Of a DNA stretch of 64,000 nt, positions 1 to 11,400 are shown in pieces. The stretch lies in the NCBI GenBank assembly GCA_023213315.1, contig JAKCPI010012501.1, positions 45,542 to 109,541 of the forward strand. The letters are read 5' to 3'. The DNA is from Euborellia annulipes (taxonomy: Eukaryota > Arthropoda > Insecta > Dermaptera > Anisolabididae). The position numbers were made by a program, and so were the translations under genes. The notes beneath the pieces are model-generated. The model had not been told where the DNA came from. It saw only the letters and a program-made list of their open reading frames with translations, and searched no databases. Position 1 is the first letter of the stretch; each line of letters begins with the position of its first letter.

Positions 1-53
1 GCGAGCTTTTAAAAGAAAACTCCCACGCGTTTCCGTTTGAAGTGACCTAATTC

Positions 54-482
54 TTTACTTTCTCTTACCTATATATAGAGAGAGAAGGCATTAGATTCAT
101 GTCAAAAATTGATGTCGAGATTTTGATGGAAATACACGTTGTGAGGCCCCTGAGTCCAAAAAAGTGGGTCCCCCAAAATATCTCCAGAACGAAAAGAGCT
201 ACGAGATTGAAATTTTATATTTTAGCCACCCCCTGGGACGTGACAAGAAGCTTTTGAACAAAAACGGCCTAAGAGTACTAGTCTTTACTGATGCACTTTT
301 CCAGTTTTTCTCAAAATTCGCTCAAAGGATTTTGATTAAAATTCAAAAATCAATTATTTTTTAGATGCTCTTTAAAATGTATGTTCTCATTTTGCCCTTG
401 AAATTGTTTGAAGCACACTTTACTCTTGTACTTTACAGGAAAGATAGAAGCCAGGGTAACAAAATATAAATATTTCCCTGGT
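54..482 (+). repeat. DR1 dispersed repeat, 3'-truncated copy
   Basis: This copy begins with the family's 5' terminal hairpin (ACTTTCTCTTACC, an AT spacer, then GAGAGAAGG). It runs through the shared body (the GATGTCGAGATTTTGATGGA block, the AACGAAAAGAGCTACGAG block, and the TTCTCATTTTGC block) and stops at the AAATATAAATATTTCCC block. The 3' hairpin is missing. Short open frames in it are not conserved between copies, so I call no gene. Confidence 0.8.
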
Positions 483-645
483 GCCATTAGTCACTCCAGA
501 TTTTTTAATTCGCATTCATAAAATCTTTTCATCCAGAAGGTGTCTAGACAGTTGAAGCAGCTGTTGAGAAAGAATAATTTTTTTCGGCATCTGGGGCTAT
601 TTATACTCCGTCTCTATTTATTTCAATGTATTGGTATCCAATTAC

Positions 646-742
646 ATTGAAATAAATTTTTGTCGCATGAGACGGGATGCGAACCCGCGACTCCTTGGTA
701 CCGAAGGCCAGCACGCTAACCCCTACACCAAGGCCCGAGGGC
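646..742 (-). repeat. tRNA-derived SINE head
   Basis: Read on the minus strand this has a tRNA-like body: the GCCCTCGGGCC start, an A-box-like TAGGGGTTAGCGTGC stretch and a B-box-like GGGTTCGCATCC. A related head lies at 24395-24480. It has no clean cloverleaf and no flanking tRNA features, so it is a SINE head rather than a tRNA gene. Confidence 0.6.
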
Positions 743-974
743 TTTTTTTGTAATTGGGACAATTTAACGAATGCAGTCTTTTTCAATCCAAGGCAGCTTG
801 AAAGGCCCTTGAGATTCAACTTTGACTGAGGCACTCTATTTATCAAATTTGTTCATTTTTTCACTCTGTTTAATTTCAAAGGTTTCCAAAAGGAGAGATC
901 CATCTCTTTAATATTCAATATTATAAGATCTAGAACCAGGTTATTTATTAGGCCAGAAGCATTGGCGAATTGTC

Positions 975-1222
975 TATACTATTCATACTAGATAGACAGT
1001 CAGGACGAGAAATAAAACGCAATTTTATTTACGTGTGCTCGTCGACGTTTCGGCTTCTAATCGCCCCCTTCTTCAGTACTGAGCAGGTGTCAACACCTAA
1101 TTGTTATTATCTGCTCAGTCCTGAGGAAGGGGGCGATTAGCACCCGAAACGTCGAAGAGTACAAGGAAATAAAATTGCGTTTTATTTCTCGTTCTGGCTG
1201 TCTATCTAGTATCAATAGTATG
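975..1222. mobile_element. Fold-back element with two hammerhead-like cores
   Basis: The two arms are inverted repeats of about 110 bp, joined near 1090. Each arm carries a CTGANGA..GAAACGTC core. The minus-strand core spans about 1041-1076 and the plus-strand core 1131-1153, where CTGAGGA is followed by a GGG..CCC stem and GAAACGTC. Both arms also have an AATAAA-rich segment. The arrangement resembles non-autonomous Penelope-like or retrozyme-like elements, which are known to carry hammerhead ribozymes. Activity is inferred only. Confidence 0.6.
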
Positions 1223-1455
1223 CCCTCTATGTAATTAAGTGAAGAAAGGAGAAATTCTTTGACTGAGGAAGTTGTTTATTCAAAGAAACTCGGCGAATAC
1301 GAGTTTCGGGGTAGGAGACATGCACAAATACTTAGTGCCGAAGAGGGTGTCGATTTGTGACCGAAATGCTACAAACATCACTTGCTTGTTTAAAATTTAG
1401 TTCTCCAAATCGTTTGCTTGCTTGTTTATGTATTCATGATATCACCTTCTTGTAG

Positions 1456-2298
1456 ATGGCGAATTAGGAGGCGGCTGCGGTGACTTCCACGTGGAGTGCG
1501 GTCGATGGGCTTCTAGGGCCGAGTGCCGACGCAACCCTGGCTACATGACGCTCTATTGTCCTCGCTCCTGTGGCCGGTGCAAGCCAGGTAATGAATAAGC
1601 TCTACTCTAATCGCCAACCTCCTCTCGGCGAATACAACTATTCTATCTTTTGCATTTATTACAATTTTGTTTTCCATTTGGATTGTTTTTTTAATTTTTT
1701 GTCTATAATAAATAACTTTTTTTTAACGTTACCAGATATTTTGGAATAAAAAGAAAACTGCCAAGATATTTATTCTAATAAAGGTTTTCTTTCTGCAAAA
1801 ATTGACATCCCATTTAGTCTTATCTGATTAGCCGATCGGAATCTACAGTGGTTTAAACTTTTAAATTAAAATTTACCGCCGCGCGGTAAAATGGAATGAT
1901 AGGAAAAAAATAAATGGTGAAATCTTTAGCTAAAAACTCATTCTTTCTAACCGTATATTCAACATAAAAATTATACCTCTTAAGACAGAGGAGTTATTCA
2001 AGCCGCTAACTTTTTTCGTGCATGCCTCCCTACCCGGCCACTATGCATACATGCAGTGCATGTAGTCCAACTCCCCCTTAGAAGAAAACGGGTAATATTA
2101 ATAAAATATTTTATTTATTCTTAATAAAAAATTAACATATAATCAATATACAGTATAATAATAAATAATGTGCTTTTTTCAGATGGGTGCCGTGATAAGA
2201 GCGCGAATTGCGAAGCCTGGGCAGCGAACGATCAATGCCGGCAGAATCCCAAGTACATGCTGCATTTCTGTGCCTTCTCATGCGGATCCTGCTCTTGA
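1456..2298 (+). CDS. ShKT-domain protein, last two exons (partial gene)
   Basis: Two exons are visible, 1456-1587 and 2183-2298. Each encodes one complete ShKT module with six cysteines ending in the typical C-x3-C-x2-C pattern. The acceptors are TTGTAG and TTTCAG and the donor is GTAATG. Both modules sit between phase-1 introns, the arrangement expected of modules spread by exon shuffling. The reading frame ends in TGA at 2296-2298, two residues after the last cysteine, giving a cysteine-rich C-terminus. ShKT modules occur in secreted metazoan proteins, often next to astacin, peroxidase or other catalytic domains, and do not by themselves mean a venom function. The upstream exons lie outside the window or were not recognised, so the full product is unknown. 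The stop is 8 bp from the ERCC1 stop on the other strand. Confidence 0.85.
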
Positions 2299-2306
2299 TT
2301 CGTTCG

Positions 2307-5300
2307 TTATTCCTTTGAAGTTGATGGTTTAGGCTCGAAATAATCGATCAAAGACTTATTCTGTTTGGGGCGTTCAACTTTATTATTAGATTCTTTTCTA
2401 AATGGCTGTCTTAAGGCTCGATGAATTCTTTGTGCTTTTTGAATTCCGATTCCCGGACAAAGCGAGAGTTCATCTTTACTCGCTTTAATTATCTTTTCAA
2501 GTGTTCCAAATTGGAAGAGCAACATCGCAGCGTCACTTTTATTCACGCTCGCTATCCGCGTTAAAGCAGACATGATCTACAAAAAATGAACAAGATTTTT
2601 AAAAAAATTATTTTTTTTTTGTTATGTTAAAATAGCATAAAACATAAAAGCATTAGGCGAGCAAAAGAAAATCCTCTGAATTTCTGCTAAAGCAAAGCAT
2701 TCAGAGTATTTTCTTTTTGGCTGCCCAGGGATGGGCAAAATCCGAAAGATCACGATCCAATCAGACCTGATTTGATCCAGATCCCCGGTTGGATCTATTG
2801 GTTGGATATTTTGAATCTATTTTTTAGACAAATTACTTTAACGTTAATAAAAAGAAAGTTGGCGTAATGCCAACGATATGTTAGGAAACTCGTCAATAAA
2901 TAATTTTTTAAGGATTTAAACTCTAGGAACATAATTCTTTAGGAAAAGGATTTAGTTCCAATCCTTAAGAGAGAATCCAAAATGATTTCGATCCTGCTAT
3001 CCACATTCAAGCCCTTTAGATATTGTTATTTAGGTCTAGTCTCTAAAAACAAACGTTAAAATTTAACATCATAAATTGGATGTTAAAAAGTAAATTAGTA
3101 ACATCAGCGTTAAAAAATGAAATAAAGTATATTATAAATTTGTATGCTTGTTTCGTTTCTAATTCACATTTCTATTTTATTTTTACTTTGCGTCGGATAT
3201 ATTGACTGGGCCCGATTTTGACACCCCTGGCTTACAGAGGAGGAATTTGAGGCAAGGGGGTGTTAAAATGAATTAACGCTGATTTCCTATGTTAAAAGTT
3301 AAACGTTTTTGCTTAGAGAATAGACCTGATAATCTACAAATGCACAACCAACACGATTAGCTACTTAGTATACATTTATGATATCAATATATTTATCCAT
3401 TGTCCCCTTCATTTTAAATTTCTTTTCTCATTTCTTTTTACTTTTATTAAAAAATGTCTTTTTTTATTTATTTATTAGATAGACATTTGCAAAGGGCACC
3501 CAGCAGAAAGGCTTTTAATACCCCATTCCCCTTTTTTTTGCACACATCGTCGTGTAGGTCTTTTGTAACCTCTGATGTTATTGGTTAACTTGCCCATTTC
3601 TTTCTTGATTGCTTCTCTGTGTTTTCTTCTAATGATGGTGTCCCCTGGTCGTTTGGCGAAGGGGCGACTCGCCTTCCGAGTCAGCGATTCATATTTACGC
3701 GAGACCAAAGGCCATGAGTCAGTGAAAGAATTTTTTACTCGAAAGTATAAATTTGCAATGCTTTGTTCAATTTAGCTGCGTTGGTCTAGAACAGTGGTTC
3801 CCAACCGGTGTGCCCCGGTGCCACCCAAGAGTGCCGCGAAAATGGCTAACGGGTGCCGCGAGATATTTAGATAAACAAAAAAAATAAATAAAAATAAAGA
3901 GGCGGAAAAAATAGTTTTGTAAAAAAAAGGTCAAATGATTTTAACGTAAGCGGGCGGCTCAAATTTCCCAAAAACTCTTAGCTTTGCTAAAAAAAGATAA
4001 AATGATTTTCACGGGAGGGCAAAAAAATTTCGTTTTGCTAGGGGAAAAAAAGGAAACGTGCCCCTAGTGTGTAATGTTATTCCCAACGCACCTTTGGGGT
4101 GCCGTGGACTTCAAAAGGTTGGGAAACACTGGTCTAGAATATAATTTTGCCCGGGCTAATTCTTTCGGGGTTGTTGCCCTTTGGCCCTTTGGTCTCGCAA
4201 CCCGAGAAATGGGCAACACAACTTGGCATCTTCTCCTTTCACTTTTCCCTTCTCCCGAGACTTCTCTATTCTTTCCTTCCAGGTTTCTTCCTTTTCCCTT
4301 TATTCTTTTTTTTTCAGATTTCATTATATCAGTTGTTTTTTTTTTTTTAGAAAATCAAATACGTTTCCTAATGATTGCTCGTTAAAATTAAAATTGTTTT
4401 AATATTGGCAGTCAGCCCTGTTGCAATTTGGACATTCCCCGAGTAGAGAGCCTCTATGTTTGATGTTCAATGCTCATTGGCAGGAGCTACAAATCCCTCC
4501 TATGGCCGATTCTCATTCTGCCTCTCGAGTCTTGGCCAAATTTCTTTCTTCCTTCACTTTTGAGGTCTTTCTTGGCAAAATATGTTTATTTTTTTCATAA
4601 TATTTCATCCAATACACGTTTATTTGATTTCCTCTTTCTTTATAATGTACCTGGAATTCAATTTCTTTGTTCATGTACACTTTATCCTTTACTTTCAGTT
4701 TTTTTTTACTGGTGTTGATTATAACTTAACGTTTTCTCATTGTTTTAATACAATCATTAACTCAAATAGCCGACAAAAGTTAGGGAGTCGAACCCGCACT
4801 CGGTGTGCCCTAACCACTGGACCAGAGCACAGCTTTCGGTTATTTGGTCCATTGGCCAAGTGCAAATCGGTGCATCTGTTCGACTTTTGTCGGCTATTTG
4901 AATTAATGAATATTAAATTGTATTTGTTTTTCTGCAGGTGTTTATATGCAATTACTATTTTGTAACTTTCTCAATTCTTTTATTAAATGTATTGAAAAGG
5001 AATTTGCTGTTACTTTTTGACACCCAATAAAATTTAAGAAATTCCAAAACCTTTTGATATGGCGAATTATCGTCCCGTTGCATGATGAGATCCGGCGGTT
5101 TGTTTTCAAACATTTTATATGTTTCGATTAAAGAAGCAGCGTCAGCGGGATTCCAGGCAAGCATCAAAGTAAAATTCGTTAGGATGCAAACTCTTGTCAG
5201 ATGTTTGAGTGAATGATGAGGATCCTTGATATCGACCTGAAAATGAGTTCATACAGATTTTATTATAAAGGGTAAATTCATTATAAAAAAAGATAATTCA

Positions 5301-7558
5301 TTTGCAAAAGGTTAAATTTTTAAATATAATTTTATTTACCAAAGCGCTAGCAGTCCCTTACAGAAAAAATATCAATATTATGATTTTAATCGTAAAAGAG
5401 TTTTAATAAATCAATATCCCCGCGTCCAATGCCTCTCCCTTCGCCTACACCAGAGATTTCGGGCCCCCTCCCTCAACAACTTGAGCATGTTGCAAATGAA
5501 TTATGATAAATCGAATTTATACCCGAGTACGATTCAAGACCAGGAAACATGAAATCAGCAATAAAATAAGATGTTATTCAAAGATTTCGACTTGACTAGT
5601 CATAGATATATTTGTCTTGGTGTCCCATACCCAGGATATTGAGCATCAGGATCAGGCCTCGGGATCTTCGATCCGTTGCCATTTCATTTCAAGGGAGAAA
5701 TCTTTAAAACAAAACATCTTGGTCTGCTCTAAGGGTGCGCCATCTAATGGCAAAAAAACTGTTAATTAGATTGGCCAACCTACAGCCCAACAGAAGTTCC
5801 CGGTTCAATCCGTCAATGGACAGATTTTTCTTTTAAAGTAATTAATATTATTATTATACCTGTACGAGTAAAATCCTTAGAATATAATTTTGTCCCAATA
5901 GTTTGATTCGTTCGTGTATATAATCAGGCTGGACTAAATGATATCTCAAACTCAAAAATAACGCGCATGTCGTGGCTCCCATAACATAATCCGGGATGAT
6001 ATCAGAAAATTCCCATCCAACTTTAGTTATGTTTGTTAGCAGCGGATTTCCTCGCTGAAAAAATGAAAAACAAAAATGGTTGGTATAAAAGAAGGCAAAA
6101 TAAAATAGCCGACAAGAGATAGGGTGCCGACGGGAGTCGACCGATTTGTGCTCGGTGTGCCTCAACACACCACAACACGGCATTCGGTCATTTGAATTCA
6201 CTGGCTGCTATTTCAGTCATCGGGAGAAATGGACCCAAATTTCTCCGTCAACCAGGCGCAATCGAGATGGACTTGAGAATATCTCTCTTTTATGCAATGA
6301 ACAAACGTTAGGGGCCGTGAAGAAAATTCAGTACAAATCGGAAGATCCGGCGGCGCGCTATCTTTTGTCGGCTATTAGAATTAATACATATTAAATTTTA
6401 TTAAAACCAATGAGAAAACGCTTGGATGGGCTTGAACTCTATTCGCAGAGATAGCGAAATATATCGCCTGCTGAATGGCGAAGTCCGAAATTGAACAATT
6501 CGAAAACATCTACATTTAAATATCCCCGTGGGCAATAAATGAATAGGCCAGAATTAATAGCAAAGAATGGCACGCAAAAGGGAAGACGCTTTAACAACGT
6601 TTCGTAGGCTTCACTCAAAAATTGAATTTCAGACTTTCGCCACTCAGCAGGCGATATAAGGATCCAATAATTTCTTGACATTTCGATGAATAGATAAAGA
6701 AAAATAATCTTTAGGTCGTCTTTTAGAGTTTTTTAATATTGGATTAGCCTCTGAAAAATTAAAACTTTTATTATTTTTGCAATGAACAGCTTCGAACGGA
6801 ATGGTTTAGGTTTGAAGGAAACGACGCGCTCCCTTCCTGCTCATCTCCTCATTTAATAATATTCTTAATACAAGCTTTTTGACTTAGCTTAATGCTCCAT
6901 TTTAGAAAATTATCTGGGATGAGAAGAATATCTCACAAGAAATGATAACATGAACCCTGGAGCAGAATGAAAAGGGGCACCTTTTAGCAAAAGTTCGCGA
7001 CAAAATCAAGAAGGCGACGGTAAAGGAATCAGCTGAGAGAAGGTAGAAGTCGTAGGGAAACAGGGGATATCTTCAACATTTGACTGAAGAAATGGTAAAA
7101 GTACCAAGAGTACGACAGGAGTTTAAAAGGGAAGGAAACTCAACTTCTATGTAGGAAAAAAGCATTCCATTATTTTGGAAAATAAAATTGTATCTAACCC
7201 TCGAAGCCAAAGAGAGAATTCGAAATAATATCTCCATTTTATTTTTATAGCTAATCCTAAAAGGCACTTAACTTCTTTTGTTATTTTAAAATCATTTTTA
7301 GGTTTAATGATTTTAAATTATTTATATTTATGATCAGAATAAAATCAAATTCTTTACCTGTTTCATATTAACCAAAATATTATTTGTTGATTTTGGAATC
7401 GATCCAATCGCAGAACCTTGATTTGCATTTTCTCCCTCTGCAAAAGATTTTATTGTCAGTTTATTTGTATTATTTTACGTATAAATAAATATAATTAGAA
7501 TTTTATCTTAACCTTTTTTGGCATTTGGATTGCTTTTAGCTGCTGCTTCTTCCGACAT
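2307..7558 (-). CDS. ERCC1: DNA excision repair protein ERCC1
   Basis: The gene has five coding exons on the minus strand: 7558-7513, 7437-7358, 6054-5860, 5236-5051 and 2576-2307. All phases fit and give 258 residues, against 297 in human. ERCC1 is the non-catalytic partner of XPF. The dimer cuts DNA 5' of bulky lesions in nucleotide excision repair and acts in crosslink repair. Residues 43-150 form the central nuclease-like domain, recognisable by RGNPLL, the WEF..IIPDYV segment, [11 protein letters not shown] and QPDYIHERI. The two tyrosines of the XPA-contact region are kept. Residues 172-230 are the helix-hairpin-helix domain ([17 protein letters not shown]), and F228 matches the phenylalanine that docks into XPF. 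The N-terminus is shorter than in vertebrates. A 30-residue tail after the HhH domain carries a PIP-box-like NKSLIDYF. Introns carry several small transposons. Confidence 0.95.
2740..3240. mobile_element. Possible degenerate hAT-like element
   Basis: CAGGGATGGGCAAAATCCG near 2747 is roughly inverted at CGATTTTGACACCCCTGG near 3213, both hAT-like termini. No matching 8-bp flanks were found. The element lies in the last ERCC1 intron, and the AT-rich interior has no coding sequence. Confidence 0.35.
3792..4131. mobile_element. Non-autonomous hAT element with perfect 8-bp TSD
   Basis: The 340-bp element starts CAGTGGTTCCCAACC and ends in the inverse, GGTTGGGAAACACTG. It is flanked by a perfect 8-bp duplication GTCTAGAA (3784-3791 and 4132-4139). 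Terminal CAGTG and 8-bp duplications are hallmarks of hAT transposons. It sits in the last intron of ERCC1 and has no transposase. Confidence 0.9.
4758..4907. mobile_element. Short inverted-repeat element with AAATAGCCGACAAAAG ends
   Basis: The termini read TCAAATAGCCGACAAAAGT and its inverse near 4882-4903. The interior contains a tRNA-like B box on the minus strand. A second, longer member of this family is at 6102-6379. Both lie in ERCC1 introns. Confidence 0.75.
6102..6379. mobile_element. Second copy of the AGCCGACAAAAG-ended element
   Basis: The left end is AAATAGCCGACAAGAG and the right end is the inverse, TCTTTTGTCGGCTATT. The interior shares the TCGGTGTGCC tRNA-like segment with the 4758-4907 copy but is longer. 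It lies in ERCC1 intron 2. Confidence 0.75.
6461..6656. mobile_element. Fold-back MITE with ATATCGCCTGCTGA ends
   Basis: The left end ATATCGCCTGCTGAATGGCG is inverted at the right end (ACTCAGCAGGCGATAT). The repeated arms continue for about 35 bp. One arm of the same family recurs at about 31015-31060 (CGCCTGCTGAGTGGCGAAAG), where it is unpaired. No coding content. Confidence 0.7.
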
Positions 7559-8426
7559 TTGAGACTATTGGTTTAAAATAAGTACCTTGAGATTTCCATC
7601 TCAATTATATATATAATAAAAAAATAAAAAATTGAATTGAAAATTTGACATTCAAAAAGAGAGACGCAGTGGAGGCAATGGCGTCTCAACTCGTACCACC
7701 CGAACGAAAAAATCACTAAACAAAAGCTCTTTTTATTGTTTTTGTTCTAATTTTAACAATGGCAATGAAAGAATATAACTTTGCACAGATCACTTTCAAT
7801 TTCAAACAATATATTGATTGAAGAGACTTCTAAATCAAGGAGTTTGTTCCCTGATCAAGCATCAAGCAAAATAGTTGCGAAGGGTGGATTCCCCGTTTAT
7901 ATTTTCTGTTATTATTTTTTTGCAAATCCTTGACGCCATGGGACGTTTGGACCACCAACAAGAATTATTTTTTTTATTTAAGTACGGGAACCATTTGAAA
8001 GGAAAGGGAATATTTTTGAATGAGTCAAAATATTCATTTAGGGACTCGTTCACAAAAAGGAACGATTCTTGTGATCACCAATCAGCTGATAAGCCGATTT
8101 AAAAGACATGGATAAGAGTAATTATTTTAATTTTTATTTTAAATTAATATTTAAATTTAAAATTCATTAAAAGTAAAATCTTTACTCTATTACCTAACTA
8201 AAAGATAAATTTAAAAAAAATCATTTCGTTATTACTTCCTCGTTTTTTATTTGTTTTTGTTTTGATACTTTATTGACATGGACTCGTGAGTCATCCTGGC
8301 ACAGTATTGAATAAATTCGATATTTTTAAATGGTTTTCCCAAAAAGAAATTTTGTACCAACTCAGAATGTAAAATTGAGCCAAGTGATTTTCTCATTGAG
8401 ACTCTAATATTTAATATGCAACAACC
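7559..8426. promoter_or_regulatory. Shared upstream region of divergent ERCC1 and STAMBP
   Basis: The two start codons are 868 bp apart and point outward, so both promoters must lie here. A CCAAT motif inside CACCAATCAGCTGATAAG lies near 8077. I see no TATA box that clearly decides a start site, and no repeat in the interval. Confidence 0.5.
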
Positions 8427-11400
8427 ATGAATAATAATAATAATAATCCAGGGACAAGCAATCCAAATTTAAATTATAAAGATCCTGATGTTGATATGGG
8501 AATTTTGGATCCGGCTGGAAGAATGAAAGCTTTAACTGAATATGGAAACACAGTAGAAATTGATATGACCATCCCTCCGAGAAGGTATTACATTTTTATT
8601 TATAATATCAGCTTAATATTTGTGCCAATTTTGTTAAGATTCATTCTGTTTATAATGATCAGCAAGTTTTGCTGGAGCATTTCCTCTGAATTCACCCATA
8701 TATATATATATATATATAATACAAGTTGAATATACAAATGCATTGAAAGAACATGAATGATGATTCAGCATTCATGATATTTTTGTCATAATCATTTTAT
8801 CATCAATCATGAATCACTTTAAATCCCCAGATCAACATTTTTATATTTTTAAAATTTTATTCTTTATAAGGTAAAATATTCATCATCTTTATACAAATTT
8901 TACTATATATTTTTTACTTTTTTTCTATCTTGCCAAAAATTGTATTTATATATATATATATATATTTAAATAGCCCTTATTAGTAATGTTTTAGAAATGC
9001 GGTCTTATTGATCCTTAAGGGTATTCATTTTTTATTTTATTTTTATTTCAGATATTACAGATCCGGTCTTGAAATGGTTCGAATGGCAAACGTCTATTTG
9101 GAGGAGGGAAGTCTTGAAAATGCATTTATTCTCTATATGAAATTCATGACGTAAGTTGATATTTTATACATATCCTCCCTTTGTTGATGTTTTTGAGATG
9201 AAATAGATTAATAACTTATTTGAAAATTTTCAGGGTTAAATAGGATAATTCAAAAAAACTGAGCAATCTCACATTTATTTGTTTAAAAACAATGTATTTC
9301 AATAAAAATTTACCCAAGTTTGTAATATATTCATTTCCCTACAATTAAAATAAAATAGCGAAAACAAGATTAGAATAGAATAGAGCGTTCCTTTTAAAAA
9401 GCTCAAATTTAAAACAACAACTTGCTGTATTCTAAAAGAAAACCCAAAAAACTTTTCCATTACCCATCAATATAATTTATTTCTATTTTCAGATTGTTTT
9501 TAGAGAAAATCCGACATCATCCGGAGTTCAATTCAGTCTCAGTCACGGATAGAACGATCAATTCGCAAAAGCTAAGAGAAGTTCTTCCAAAGGCAGAGAA
9601 ATTAAAATCCCAACTTATTCAACAATATACAAGAGAATATAATTTTTATCAAGAAACTAAGGTATCCAATTTATATAATTTCTCTGAGTGTTTATAAAAA
9701 GAATAATTTCCTATTTCTTCTAATGAAAGCGCCAACAAGAAGCTCTAGACAAAGAAAAAGCTCGACAACATGAAGAGCAACGGCGACAAGAAGAAGAGGC
9801 TAAAAGAATATTGGAGAAGCAGCAACCGAGAAGCCTCCCGTCAAATCCAAAGCTTCTTGGCCACGAGATGATAAGAAAAGCAAAAGAGGAGCAGGCAGCA
9901 GCTGCAGCCGCTTTATTAGAACAGAAAAAGCGCCATTTAAGGTTGGAAATTATTCAAAAACATAAATATATTCTGGCATATCCTCCCATCAGTTATATCT
10001 AATCTAATTTTAATATACGGCTCATAGAACTAACAAGATTGGGATTGGGAGTTAATCTCATCAAAGTGAAAAAGTAAAAAGTACATCAGTAAAGTATTAG
10101 TACTCTTTGGCCGAGTTTGTTCAAAAGCTTCCCGTTATGTGGTAGGGAGGTGCCTAATTTAAATATAAATTCCTCGGAGCTCTTTTCGTTCTTGAGATAT
10201 TTCGTTCACAGACAGACAGACCATGTCGCAAAAAGCACTTTTGGATTACGGGGACCTCAAAACGTGTATATCCATCAAAATCCCGACATCGAATTTTTGA
10301 AATGAGTCCAATACTTTCTCTCTCTATATATTAACATATATATATATAGATAAGAGAAAGTAAAAAAATTTAAAACCACTTTGGGGAATTCCCAAACAAA
10401 ACTTGTTTATCCTAAGTGCGTTTGGATAAACTAGTTTGGTCTAGGGAAAACCAGTTTATCCGAACGAACTCAGGACTAATTCCTCTTATAAAACAGTTTG
10501 ACCTGTAACATATATATTCATTAACAAAAAAAAAAATAATTCTATTTATTTAATTATTAACGTGCTAGAGGAGAAAATTAGCTAATCCTTTGAAACCCGG
10601 CTTATATTAAATGCAATGAGATGCTATTTATAAACAAAAGAATGAAAGCATTTGAATAGAAAAGAAGGGGACAGGGGTGGGCGAATCTATTTTATTTTTC
10701 TTTACATTTTATTAATAAAAAACCCGTCAACAGAATAGGAGTCAGTCCGAAGTTGTCACCTCCTAAACCCAAAAAGCCGGAAACCAAGAAAGAAACTCCC
10801 AAAATTACATTTCAATTGAGGTATGCCTGCTTGATATATTTTTATTTCAATAAAAACAAACAAATTTCTTTTTGATTGCAGTGTCCCAATTGTGGATCGT
10901 TCGACGAAACCTTCAACTCTTCTAAGTCCGTCGCCTGCGTTAAAATTAATTCTCCGAGACGTGATTGTGCCCTCAAAATTAATGATCAAATTTATGAATC
11001 TTGCGCAGCGCAATACGGACCTCAATATTGAAACGTGTGGCATCCTGGCTGGGTGCTTAAATCACGACCAACTCATAATCACACATTTGCTGTTGCCAAA
11101 GCAAAGTGGAACGCCAGATTCGTGTGCCACGCACGGCGAAGAGGAAATATTCGATTACCAGGATCAACACGATCTTATAACTCTTGGGTGGATTCATGTG
11201 AGTTTTCTTTTTTATATTTGTCCTCGTCTAATGAAAGAAATCTCCTTTCTTTTTTGGTAGATTTACATTCATTGATTCCTTTTTGTCCCTCGCCTCGCGT
11301 TGAACTTTTTGCCAAGAGAATTTCATCCCCATCCCATCCCATCCCAGATCATACAAAATAAATGAAAATCTCCCCGGACCTTATTTTTAGACTCATCCTA

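Noticed and set aside
646..742. tRNA gene candidates (also 4775, 18832, 24395, 24980, 39245, 42890, 45300, 52310, 58161, 58700, 59949)
   Set aside because: Each has A- and B-box-like sequence, but anticodon arms do not fold and shared bodies and poly-A tails follow most of them. They are SINE heads.
4064..4402. Several overlapping frames of 67-103 codons
   Set aside because: They cross the end of a hAT MITE and a pyrimidine-rich intron stretch; low complexity and no homology recognised.
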